Below are positions 57,701 to 64,000 of a DNA stretch of 64,000 nucleotides, in pieces (position 1 is the stretch's first letter; every line of letters starts with the position of its first letter). This DNA comes from Pseudomonadota bacterium (GTDB lineage Bacteria > Desulfobacterota > Desulfovibrionia > Desulfovibrionales > Desulfovibrionaceae), in assembly GCA_018816865.1 (NCBI GenBank), contig JAHIUW010000032.1, forward strand, positions 1 to 64,000. Reading direction: 5' to 3'. The notes under the pieces are model-generated. The model worked only from the letters and a program-made list of their open reading frames with translations, had not been told where the DNA came from and made no database searches. A program made the translations under genes and the position numbers.

Positions 57701-58026
57701 CCAAAGGCTGGGGATTTGAGCTGAATCACCACCCCATCCCCCGTGGGACGAATAGCCGACACAAAACGCGTTCCAGCCAGGTCCGGGAGGTCTCCCGCCT
57801 TGCCTATGGAATCTTTCGGCACGCGCAGGGTCAGTTCGCGCTCGCCGGTCCGGGTCATGGAATACTTGGGGATTGTGTTGCCATCGAAGGTGAAGACGAG
57901 CCGTTCCATATCGGGATGGCGGCCAAAGCTATAGACCACTGCCCCCGCAGGAGCAGCCAGGACGAGTGCCAGAACACCCGTCACGAGCAAGAGGCAGGCA
58001 GACCTGCAGACATGATGCGAGCTCAC
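54730..58026 (-). CDS. large exported tetratricopeptide-repeat protein
   Basis: 1098 residues. A hydrophobic signal segment (LLLVTGVLALVLAAPAGA) is followed by a beta-rich region (about 30-130) resembling an AMIN-type domain. A Pro/Ala/Lys-rich linker with repeated KAPAK units follows (about 145-180), then low-complexity sequence to about 430. The rest is a long array of TPR-like helices. GTG at 58026 is the only start in range and has a weak ribosome binding site. Such proteins act as envelope scaffolds; motility is possible because it sits next to a FleQ-like regulator and a FlgC-like gene, but unproven. Confidence 0.75.
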   Translation of the reverse strand: MSSHHVCRSACLLLVTGVLALVLAAPAGAVVYSFGRHPDMERLVFTFDGNTIPKYSMTRTGERELTLRVPKDSIGKAGDLPDLAGTRFVSAIRPTGDGVVIQLKSPAFGYVTFTLDEQGKVVVDVFGDPLGSRWKPRTTGKTAAPAGAVPTETAKPRTPAKAPAKAPAKAPVPAPAKIGDVTPRGQDALQVPAVRPEPPKAEAGSMERPLPEAVQPEPAIPPEQGKETAGSPEKINAAEAQASVPRMKVNSQTAVAPTPRKRTVIRLPHVFRGRVVRPGEEPPADFEVVIESPVTPTPTEQTPAMDAEPLLPPKTDSDKKAVTAPQPSQQEIVKRMVKNLLDETAPKSRFRGAAVSPQMAAAPGSADGLRMTVGDETAPVVGATDSAPPSGQPLPSIAQKAPLPQPDAEPAAVPTGGMSTGEAGQGEDVALGEQPPSAAEQARKEALEEVLFAAQAAQGAGKYDDALNELDTLLRQRQLPGEMREEALYLKGDVLYIKHKDELEQNFDPINGAYETAINYNLESWRVPAALLRRGVINMKVGNIPEAEAFFSILREKYKGDPNVPLTYYYWGDHHYRNGDFQKAADEFQYLVQVFPDSKFVREASLGLARSLRKLGYDKQAFQIVDYIEKRWPRFYVEFPPFLRLLGDAAFAVDDFEKAKGDYWTYYNIDPNGDESDIILAKLGDIYVKTGRDAAARELYEKAVTDFPDREGGLISKMRLAEEGVYDEPTVEQMFSIFDRPLNLKPAQIYAQIVEEHPDSPLAPLAQLKMAMWQLWNNKQVEAMAAVMDFETKFPQSELRDRARSVGVKAFSRIVDQLVQDENFSKIVSLWEDYEFIREKGRELDPSAKLALALSFWKRNRPSTALEMLLPFMNEEQVPKYSEMAMSLALSIFVDNQAWERVLDVGEGVTDWEIGQDYQRELYYAKALALENLGRFDESRPLWEALGNDRELDDRQRAYAIFFLARDALDNKQLRQAYDYAGEAYEILVTDGKDKPKVLECLNILIDVTERSGRYREAIKFADDYEKMLGEGDQGLPALHYRIAGLHRKGGNTAKWRELLTLLAEKESGNIYGRMAASDLQMESLNQATREYVPQTGL

Positions 58027-58146
58027 GCCATATCACTTTGCAAGGAGCGTGCTAAATGCACGGCTTGCTTCGCTGCGTCGCCGACGCCGCTGCCAGACCC
58101 GATGCATGACGGCGGTTGCCCACGTCCCGATGACGCCGCGAAAACG

Positions 58147-59154
58147 TTATTTGATTCCCTTTTTCTTGAGCTTCTCTATCAACGTCGTGCGCTTGATGCC
58201 CAGAATCTCAGCGGCCTGGTTCTTCACGCCCTTGGCCGTCTCCAGGGCTTCCTTCAAGAGCCGATCCTCGATCTCATCCATGAAGACCTTCAAGTCCTCA
58301 CCCCGATCCTTCAAGTCCTGGATCTTGGGCCAGACGAACCCGGCCTGGACCACGAGAACCGGTTTTTTGAGCTTCTTGCCCAGGTTCCGCCAGATCTTTT
58401 CCGGCAAGTCCTCGGGCATGACCTGGTTGCCGTCGCAAAGGATGGACATGCGTTCCATGAAGTTCTCAAGCTCGCGCACGTTGCCGGGCCAGGTGTAGCG
58501 CAACAGCATCTCCCGGGCCTCTTCGCTCAGGGTCAGGGTCCCGCGGTCCTTGCCCGTGCAGAAACCCTCCATGAAATACTCGGCCAGCATCATGATGTCG
58601 TCCCCCCGGTCACGCAGCGGGGGCAGATGCATGGGAATCACGTTCAGGCGGTAAAACAAGTCCTCGCGAAAGAGCCCCTTTTCCACGTCTGTCTCCAGAT
58701 CGCGGTTGGTAGCGGCCACGACGCGCACATCCACCTTCTTGGTGACCGTGCCGCCCACGCGCTCGAACTCCTTCTCCTGCAGCACGCGCAGGATCTTGAC
58801 CTGAAGCGACAGGTCCAGTTCGCCGATTTCGTCCAGGAAGAGGGTGCCACCATCGGCCAATTCGAAACGGCCGGGGCGGGAGCGAATGGCGCTGGTAAAT
58901 GCGCCCTTTTCATGACCAAAGAGTTCTGATTCCAGAAGATCCCTGGGGATGGCGCCGCAGTTGATCGGCACAAACGGCTTGTCCGCTCGCTTGGAGTTGG
59001 CATGCAGCGCCCGCACCAAGAGTTCCTTGCCCGTACCGGACTCGCCCGTGACAAGCACCGTACTCTCGGTGGGGGCCACCTTGACGAGGACTTTAAAGAC
59101 CTCCAGCAGCACAGGGCTCCTGCCGATGATTCCCCTGGTATCGATGTCCATCAT
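58147..59154 (-). CDS. sigma-54-dependent activator, FleQ/FlgR-like, without N-terminal receiver
   Basis: About 335 residues from one of two adjacent ATGs (59154/59151) after AGGAGAG. The AAA+ domain starts almost at once: GRSPVLLEVFK, Walker A GESGTGKE (37-44), Walker B-like GTLFLDEIGELDL, R-finger region and a C-terminal Fis-type helix-turn-helix (AAEILGIKRTTLIEKLKKKG). No receiver or GAF domain. The sigma-54-contacting loop reads GAFTSA (84-89) rather than GAFTGA. FRSRPGRFELA after it is FleQ-like. It likely drives the sigma-54 flagellar promoters such as at 40977, an inference. Confidence 0.88.
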   Translation of the reverse strand: MMDIDTRGIIGRSPVLLEVFKVLVKVAPTESTVLVTGESGTGKELLVRALHANSKRADKPFVPINCGAIPRDLLESELFGHEKGAFTSAIRSRPGRFELADGGTLFLDEIGELDLSLQVKILRVLQEKEFERVGGTVTKKVDVRVVAATNRDLETDVEKGLFREDLFYRLNVIPMHLPPLRDRGDDIMMLAEYFMEGFCTGKDRGTLTLSEEAREMLLRYTWPGNVRELENFMERMSILCDGNQVMPEDLPEKIWRNLGKKLKKPVLVVQAGFVWPKIQDLKDRGEDLKVFMDEIEDRLLKEALETAKGVKNQAAEILGIKRTTLIEKLKKKGIK

Positions 59155-59219
59155 CTCTCCTGGTGCGCGGATCACTGGGGTCGTTCCCCCAGCCTATTAC
59201 ATAAGATGCATGTTCTAGC

Positions 59220-59243
59220 TGTCAATAATCTGACATATTGTCA
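59220..59243. promoter_or_regulatory. overlapping TGTCA/TGACA palindromes upstream of the FleQ-like gene
   Basis: TGTCA-ATAATC-TGACA (59220-59235) and TGACA-TAT-TGTCA (59231-59243) share a half-site. The half-sites overlap two TTGACA -35-like hexamers on the minus strand; the nearer one has TATGTA 16 bases on. The pattern resembles operators of CRP/FNR-type or repressor proteins and would place the regulator under its own control input. Confidence 0.5.
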
Positions 59244-59331
59244 AGAAATCTTCTAGATTATATTTTGCACTGTACTGTTCAGCAAGGGTACAAGGCAACG
59301 ATTAATACGCGCAACCTCTCGCTTTCAAACA

Positions 59332-59357
59332 AAAAACCGCGCCTGAGCGCGGTTTTT
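59332..59357. terminator. bidirectional terminator after the FlgC-like gene
   Basis: AAAAACCGCGC (59332-59342) and GCGCGGTTTTT (59347-59357) are perfect complements with a 4-base loop, giving T-runs on both strands. Confidence 0.92.
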
Positions 59358-59382
59358 CTGTGCTGATCATCGAAAATCAGGA

Positions 59383-59769
59383 TCAGACCATCTCATCCAT
59401 GAACTTGCCGATCATTTCTTCCTGGCTGCGGATCACCACGGCATTGGCCTCAAAGGCCCGCTGATTCATGATCATGTCCACGGTCTCGGTGACGATGTCC
59501 GTGCCCGAGGCCTCAACCATCACCGAGGTCTGCTCCATCAGGCCGGAACTCTCGTTCAGTTCGGGGCGCTGGGTCTCCACCAAGGGTGCCTGGACATCCA
59601 TCTCCCGGATCTCCTGCACGGCCACACCACCCGAGTCGGGACGTTCCTCGTAGGTCACACGCGAGGGATTGAACTCCTCGGTGTTCACGTTGGCAACGTT
59701 GTTTGCGGTCACGGCCATGCCCACGGAAAACGCGTTCAGGGCCGAAAGTGCCGTATCCATGGTGCTCAC
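59383..59769 (-). CDS. FlgC-like flagellar rod-type protein
   Basis: 128 residues. The N-terminus resembles rod and hook proteins (AVTANNVANVNTEEFNPSRV), and the C-terminus ends VDMIMNQRAFEANAVVIRSQEEM, the FlgC/FlgG-like pattern. It is shorter than FlgG and lacks flgB and fliE neighbours, so it is not the usual flgBC pair. It stands alone between folE2 and the FleQ-like regulator. It may be a second, specialised rod or cap subunit. Confidence 0.82.
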   Translation of the reverse strand: MSTMDTALSALNAFSVGMAVTANNVANVNTEEFNPSRVTYEERPDSGGVAVQEIREMDVQAPLVETQRPELNESSGLMEQTSVMVEASGTDIVTETVDMIMNQRAFEANAVVIRSQEEMIGKFMDEMV

Positions 59770-59828
59770 AATGGTCTGTCCCTCCCGCCGGTCTCCAGGT
59801 GAAATCCTGGCTTCCTAGCGGTATTGTC

Positions 59829-60611
59829 TCACAACTCGTAATCGCTTTCAATGCTGGCGTAGGCATTGTGATTATGGATGGATTCCTGACTTTCCACCTC
59901 CACCCGGAACCAATCCACCTGGGGATGGTCAGACAGGGCACGGGCCGCAGCGCGCACCACATCCTCCACGAACGCGGGGTTGGCAAAGGCGTTGTCGGTG
60001 ACGACCTTTTCATCCTCGCGCTTGAGCAACGCATACACCGGAGACGAGCCCGCAGCCTCGGCAATGGCGATCAGGTCCTCAATCCACAGGAATCCCGTGT
60101 GTCGGGTCAGAATTTTCACGATGGCGCGCTGGCTGTGGGCCCCGCCGTCGCAGATGGCCAACGAACAGGGACAGACCGTCATCACCGGCACGTCCACGCC
60201 CAGCCCCCAGGTCAGACGGCCTTCCTCCAGTTCACCGGTCAGGGTCACCTTGTAGTCCATGGTCCCCGGACTGCCGCTGGCAGGAGCCCGCTTGGTCAGA
60301 AAATAGGGAAACCGGAAACGGATATGTGCGCGGCGGGCCTCCAGCCTATCACACACGGATTGCAAGAGCGTCTTGAAGCTCACGTAATCCAAGGCCTCGG
60401 ACCAACCGCCCAGGGCCTCGATGAAGCGGCTCATGTGCGTGCCCTTGAAATGGGCGGGCAAAGCCACATACAGGTCCACCTCGGCCACGGTGTGGCGGAC
60501 CTCCTCCCTGTCGTCGCGGGTGCGCACCCGAACGGGGAGCGAGAGATTCGTAACTCCGACACGGTCGATGGGCAGTGCCACATCAGCCGGGCCGCTTTGA
60601 ACATCCTTCAT
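59829..60611 (-). CDS. folE2: GTP cyclohydrolase I type B (FolE2/MptA)
   Basis: First step of folate/pterin synthesis (GTP to dihydroneopterin triphosphate). 260 residues. Family motifs: [17 protein letters not shown] near 48-63 and [12 protein letters not shown] with Cys147, Cys149 and His159 (GAHSQRA). The fold is unrelated in sequence to FolE and uses various metals. The start has GAGGGAAAA. It lies 173 bases from nikR. Confidence 0.94.
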   Translation of the reverse strand: MKDVQSGPADVALPIDRVGVTNLSLPVRVRTRDDREEVRHTVAEVDLYVALPAHFKGTHMSRFIEALGGWSEALDYVSFKTLLQSVCDRLEARRAHIRFRFPYFLTKRAPASGSPGTMDYKVTLTGELEEGRLTWGLGVDVPVMTVCPCSLAICDGGAHSQRAIVKILTRHTGFLWIEDLIAIAEAAGSSPVYALLKREDEKVVTDNAFANPAFVEDVVRAAARALSDHPQVDWFRVEVESQESIHNHNAYASIESDYEL

Positions 60612-60784
60612 TTTTCCCTCATGATTGAATTCGTGAACAGACTACGCAGATAAGCCATGGCCTATGGATTGTCCCGGCCCCCTCACCAAGACGCAGGAGG
60701 CGACCAGGGCAGCGATTGCGCACCACAAAAACAGATTCGAAAGGCCTTTCACCCTCCCCAGGCACAAAGGGCAGCAGGGCAGCC

Positions 60785-61204
60785 CTAGGCCAGATCCTCT
60801 CCGGTGGTGGTCAGGGAGAGCGTACCATGCTTGACGCCCTTGGTGGAAATCAGTTTCTGACCCAGACGACGGACAGCATCGCCCTGGCCCTTCAGGACCA
60901 GCACTTCCAGACAGTTGTCATGGTCCAGATGGACATGCAGCGAGGACAGGATGACCTCATGCGTCTCGTGCTGCAACTCGGTCAGACGTTGCGCCAGTTG
61001 ACTCTGGTGGTGGTCATAGACCAAGGTCAGGGTCCCGGCGATTTCGCGGTCGGTATCCTCCCACTCTTTCTTGACCAGGGTATTGCGGATCAGGTCGCGG
61101 ATGGCCTCGGAACGGGTCTGATAACTTTGCTCCTCGCAGAGCAGGTCGAACTTGTCCAACAGGTCCGAATCCAGTGAGACGCCGAAACGAATGGTCTTGC
61201 CCAT
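60785..61204 (-). CDS. nikR: nickel-responsive regulator NikR
   Basis: 139 residues: N-terminal ribbon-helix-helix ([15 protein letters not shown]) and C-terminal ACT-like domain. The four nickel ligands His79, His90, His92 and Cys98 align with E. coli His76, His87, His89 and Cys95. It represses nickel uptake genes when nickel is plentiful; in Desulfovibrio-like bacteria nickel is needed for NiFe hydrogenases. No nickel transporter gene lies in this window. Confidence 0.95.
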   Translation of the reverse strand: MGKTIRFGVSLDSDLLDKFDLLCEEQSYQTRSEAIRDLIRNTLVKKEWEDTDREIAGTLTLVYDHHQSQLAQRLTELQHETHEVILSSLHVHLDHDNCLEVLVLKGQGDAVRRLGQKLISTKGVKHGTLSLTTTGEDLA

Positions 61205-61246
61205 GTCGATCCTCCGGGTGGGTAGTTGATAAAAAAACGCGACGCG

Positions 61247-61915
61247 TCAAGCGTCCCGTTGAATCTCCAGGATGTGCACGGTGACCGGATGGCCCTCGTA
61301 CGGGAAGTTTCTGGTCAGGGTCCTCTCGCAAGAAAACCCATGCTCACGCATCCAGCGGATGAAGGGCGGCCCAATGTTGCGACCGGGTTCCGCAATCCAG
61401 GCGACCCCTCCCGGGGCCAGGGCCACGTCGAGAAAGCGCCCCACCGGCTCGATAAATCGGGTTTCATACACGATGTCGCCACCCCAGATAACCTCGGCAC
61501 ACCCGGGACGCACAGCGGGCTCTCGCCAGTCCATCTGCAGCCACAGGGGTTGGGGCACGGCATTGGCCTCGGCATTGCCCACGGCAAACGTGAGCGGCGC
61601 CAATTCGTAATCAAAGGCGGCCACGCGCGCCCCGAGGCTCGCGCCCACAATGGCGGTCAACCCCAGGCCGCAGCCCATGTCCAGGCAGATGCGACCCCGG
61701 ATGCGCTCGGCGTGCTCACCCAGCCAGTCCGCCAGGGCTAGGCTGGAGGGCCACAACGCAGCCCAATAAGGCAAACGCTCATCGTCACCGAAATCATCCT
61801 CGCCAATGGCCTCCCACAGGGTTTCCATGTCGGCCGTCAGCTCAATGATCCAGCGCCTGCCACACGCCTCGGGCGTCAGCTGGTGCACGGCTTGACCGTG
61901 CGCCTCCATCGTCAT
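61247..61915 (-). CDS. class I SAM-dependent methyltransferase (protein-lysine type, methyltransferase-16-like)
   Basis: About 222 residues from the ATG at 61915, which has GGAGCGAGCGA upstream; the open frame continues 16 codons. SAM-binding motif CLDMGCGLGLTAIVG, then AFDYE, WREPAV and GGDIVYETRFIEPV. PYWAALWPSSLALADWL just before the SAM motif is typical of the lysine/METTL21-like group. Substrate unknown. It follows nikR on the same strand at 42 bases (nikR lies downstream). Confidence 0.82.
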   Translation of the reverse strand: MTMEAHGQAVHQLTPEACGRRWIIELTADMETLWEAIGEDDFGDDERLPYWAALWPSSLALADWLGEHAERIRGRICLDMGCGLGLTAIVGASLGARVAAFDYELAPLTFAVGNAEANAVPQPLWLQMDWREPAVRPGCAEVIWGGDIVYETRFIEPVGRFLDVALAPGGVAWIAEPGRNIGPPFIRWMREHGFSCERTLTRNFPYEGHPVTVHILEIQRDA

Positions 61916-61963
61916 TCGCTCGCTCCATCCCCAATTGCCATTAAAAATCAAAAAGAAGCGCAC

Positions 61964-62294
61964 CGAATTGACACACTCGACGCCCTCAAACTAGCGCTAA
62001 ACGTGCTACGCCGTCAACGGATAGCACGCGCGCGCAGCAAGAGGAAGACTTGAAATACAACTGCCAATAGACTGTATTCATGGGGGTTTTTGTGCAGAGC
62101 CCCTTGCCGGGTGCAGGCTCTCAGAATGCTTTGTGCAATGAGTCGCCACGTGCAAGGCCGATCAACAGAGAACACTGACCCTCGTTCCGGCTAATCTGGC
62201 GAGGGGTAGCCGTCAGGACCTGAGCCCAGTGACCGCTGCCCGTCTGCGGGCCTGTATCCGGAACGTTCGTCCCCTGCTTGCGCATGCGCCGCGG
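61964..62294. other. gene-free stretch before the methyltransferase
   Basis: About 330 bases without a convincing gene. It contains a hairpin AGAGCC/GGCTCT near 62096-62118. Near 62179-62212 two 6-bp complementary pairs interleave (CCCTCG/CGAGGG and CGGCTA/TAGCCG). No riboswitch or small-RNA family was recognised. Confidence 0.4.
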
Positions 62295-62930
62295 CTAGTT
62301 CTGATCGTTGTCCTGCTTTTCGCCAGGAAGCGGTACAGGAGAGACAAGGCCCTCGTTCCCGGACGGGGCTTCGGCTTGGGTGGCCGGTCCCACAAGCAAG
62401 GTCCCATCCTCGATCACAGGCCGGGCCGGGGCGTCGCCCCGCAGATCGCCGGCCTTCTTCCTGAGAGTCCGGGGGGTGGCCAACTCGTGCCACAGACGGG
62501 CCGACGCCTGGCGGCTGGCCACATCGGCAAAGGCCCGCCAAAGCACCACCAGCCCCACGGCGAACAGGATCGTATCGCGCACGGCGTAATGCAGCAGATT
62601 GCCCTTGGCCTGAGGGTCCACGCTGAAACAGCCGCAACCCACGTCCAGGCCACGCGAGATGTTGAACCAGAGTGCGCCCAGAAAGATCAGCAGCAGCACG
62701 GACAGAATGAAGGCGGCCCCGCGCACCAAACAGTTGGTGACCAGCGCCATCCCGCACACGACCTCCACCCAGGGCAGAATCATGGCCATGGGATTCACCA
62801 GCAGGTCGGGAACCATCTGATAATTATAAATGATTTGGGCGAAAGCGGCGGGATGCGCGATCTTGCCCACACCCGCGGCAATGAAGACCAATCCGAATCC
62901 GATGCGCAGCAAAGCTGTCAGCCAGTTCAT
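62295..62930 (-). CDS. MauE/DoxX-like integral membrane protein
   Basis: 211 residues from ATG 62930, which overlaps the rhodanese stop (ATGA). Four hydrophobic helices in about the first 150 residues, and a cysteine pair LDVGCGCFSVDP like the GCGCFG motif of MauE-type proteins. MauE helps disulfide or cofactor maturation in other bacteria. The C-terminal tail is polar and unrecognised. Together with the preceding membrane-anchored rhodanese it may form a sulfur- or disulfide-handling pair. Confidence 0.75.
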   Translation of the reverse strand: MNWLTALLRIGFGLVFIAAGVGKIAHPAAFAQIIYNYQMVPDLLVNPMAMILPWVEVVCGMALVTNCLVRGAAFILSVLLLIFLGALWFNISRGLDVGCGCFSVDPQAKGNLLHYAVRDTILFAVGLVVLWRAFADVASRQASARLWHELATPRTLRKKAGDLRGDAPARPVIEDGTLLVGPATQAEAPSGNEGLVSPVPLPGEKQDNDQN

Positions 62931-63424
62931 TGGACCACCACCTCCGATTCGCCTCCGGCCTCCACCCAAGCGGCCATGCCCCCGGCAAAGACCACCACAT
63001 CGGAATATTCCATGAAACCCAGGGCCAGCGCCAATTCCTGAGCCATGCCGCAGGTGATGGAACTGCAATAGACCACGTACTTGGCCTCCTTGCCGTAGGG
63101 TGCCAGCTTGGCCGAGATCTCGTCCTCGAACAGCCCCAGAGGGATGCTCAGCGCACCGGGGATATGCCCCACGCGAAAGTCCTCCACATGCCGGGAGTCA
63201 AGGAACACGGCCTCGCCAGCGGCATGCAGGCGCAGGGCCTCGGCCACGTCGATGTCCATGGCCATATCGACCCCGGAATCGGCGGGCACGGCTTCGATCC
63301 CCGTTTGCAGCCAGGTCATCCTATCTGGTCGCAATTCATTGACGGCCCAACCCAGGACCCCTGAGACAAGGACCAGGATGATGGCCTGATATAAAAAAAC
63401 ATAACGCGGCGTATACAGCCTCAT
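62927..63424 (-). CDS. membrane-anchored rhodanese-like sulfurtransferase
   Basis: 165 residues. One N-terminal transmembrane helix (about 10-28), then a single rhodanese domain with LDSRHVEDFRVGHIPGALSIP and the active-site loop VVYCSSITCG (Cys120, with a second Cys125). The active Cys lies outside the membrane, so it is periplasmic in orientation if the anchor is N-in. It overlaps the MauE-like gene by 4 bases. Confidence 0.85.
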   Translation of the reverse strand: MRLYTPRYVFLYQAIILVLVSGVLGWAVNELRPDRMTWLQTGIEAVPADSGVDMAMDIDVAEALRLHAAGEAVFLDSRHVEDFRVGHIPGALSIPLGLFEDEISAKLAPYGKEAKYVVYCSSITCGMAQELALALGFMEYSDVVVFAGGMAAWVEAGGESEVVVQ

Positions 63425-63542
63425 GGGGCAATCCTCAGCTGGTTGTTCGGTTCAGCATTTTTCTATACCCGGCCCCGTGCCCGAGCGCAAATTATTCGCA
63501 GACCCTATGGTAATGATTCCCAATAAATGATAACAGGGACCC

Positions 63543-64000
63543 ATGATGCTCATTAAACTGATCAACGGAATTCGGCAGATGCAGTCTCATTACGAGACCC
63601 TTCAGCCCGACGCGGCCAAGGAATACCTGGAAGCCCACGAGGAAGGCGACTTCACACTGCTCGATGTCCGCGAGGACTGGGAGTACGAGGAGTTCCGCAT
63701 CCCCGGCGCCAAGCACATTCCCCTGTCCCAGTTGGGGGACCGTGTAGGCGAAGTGCCCAAAGACAAACCCGTGCTGGCCTATTGCCGTGCGGGTGGGCGC
63801 AGTGCCGCGGCTTGCAGCCTGCTCAAGGGCCAGGAGCACTCCATCGTCTTCAACATCATGGGCGGCGTGGACGCCTGGCAAGGTGGCTCGGCCATTGGAC
63901 CGGCCACGGCTGGCCTGGCGGCCATTCCGGACAATGCCTCCATTGAGGACATCATTGCCGTGGCCTGCCGCATGGAGGTCAACCTCGGCAAGTTCTACGC
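63543..64000 (+). CDS. rhodanese domain protein with a ferritin-like segment (partial)
   Basis: 152 codons before the window edge. Start at ATG 63543 (second ATG adjacent) with AGGGA upstream. Rhodanese core: LLDVREDWEYEEFRIPGAKHIPL and the active-site loop AYCRAGGRSAAAC (Cys81). After the linker the sequence IIAVACRMEVNLGKFY begins a ferritin/rubrerythrin-like helix. Fusions of rhodanese with ferritin-like domains occur in anaerobes. The C-terminus lies outside the window. Confidence 0.8.
   Translation, partial: MMLIKLINGIRQMQSHYETLQPDAAKEYLEAHEEGDFTLLDVREDWEYEEFRIPGAKHIPLSQLGDRVGEVPKDKPVLAYCRAGGRSAAACSLLKGQEHSIVFNIMGGVDAWQGGSAIGPATAGLAAIPDNASIEDIIAVACRMEVNLGKFY

Noticed and set aside
61964-62294. 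Known riboswitch or SRP/6S RNA
   Set aside because: None of the conserved boxes that I know for cobalamin, SAM, FMN or SRP RNA is present.

Overview
The window reads as ordinary chromosome of a GC-rich, flagellated, anaerobic Gram-negative bacterium of the Desulfovibrionales (Desulfovibrio-like sulfate reducers). The assignment is an inference. It rests on a 2-oxoacid:ferredoxin oxidoreductase pair, a DsrE-like protein, a non-haem ferritin, the FlgM partner of the DVU0524 type, FliW/CsrA, P-ring and L-ring genes, NikR, and proteins with DUF4254, DUF547 and FlgO domains.

Layout. 1-4.3 kb: DsrE-like gene, korAB, ferritin. 4.5-7.8 kb: a small dual-CxxC protein, a DUF547 protein, and a rightward FlgO-like cassette behind a sigma-28-like promoter. 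7.9-8.2 kb: a remnant resembling the end of malate synthase G, plus terminators. 8.2-14.4 kb: tig-clpP-clpX and lon, the protein quality-control block. 14.5-14.7 kb: tRNA-Leu(TAG) next to a broken 3' tRNA piece. 14.8-29.4 kb: leftward housekeeping genes thiD, recD2, recR-ybaB-dnaX, ilvE, der, mtnA, gatB, a DUF4254 gene, mltA, nadK. 29.5-40.9 kb: flagellar block. DVU0524-like/flgM run rightward from a sigma-28-like promoter. They converge on a long leftward operon flgF-flgG-flgA-flgH-flgI-flgJ-flgN-flgK-flgL-csrA-fliW headed by a strong sigma-54-like promoter. 41.2-42 kb: solute-binding protein. 42.2-52.9 kb: tRNA-Gly(CCC), then the rightward translation/RNA operon rimP-nusA-rnpM-infB-DUF503-rbfA-nrnA-truB-rpsO-pnp. 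53-59.8 kb: glycine-zipper lipoprotein, AmrB, a 1098-residue TPR protein, a FleQ-like AAA+ regulator without receiver domain, and a stand-alone FlgC-like protein. 59.8-64 kb: folE2, nikR, a methyltransferase, a MauE-like membrane protein with an anchored rhodanese, and the start of a rhodanese with a ferritin-like segment.

How it works together. The flagellar genes follow the usual hierarchy: sigma-54 for hook/basal body, sigma-28 with FlgM for late genes, and CsrA-FliW post-transcriptionally. A FleQ-like activator sits 18 kb away beside an extra rod-like protein. The two FlgO-like proteins appear to be late flagellar genes by promoter.

I see no prophage, CRISPR array, IS element or secondary-metabolite cluster. 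The most unusual signal is a family of roughly 110-130 bp nested palindromes lying directly at the 3' ends of three genes (korB, recD2, gatB), with a partial fourth copy. Their arms differ in sequence but stay complementary. Other notable points are a rod-scaffold FlgJ fused to a LytM domain without its catalytic residues, a repeated beta-module shared by FlgL and FlgK, and an extra C-terminal segment on trigger factor.
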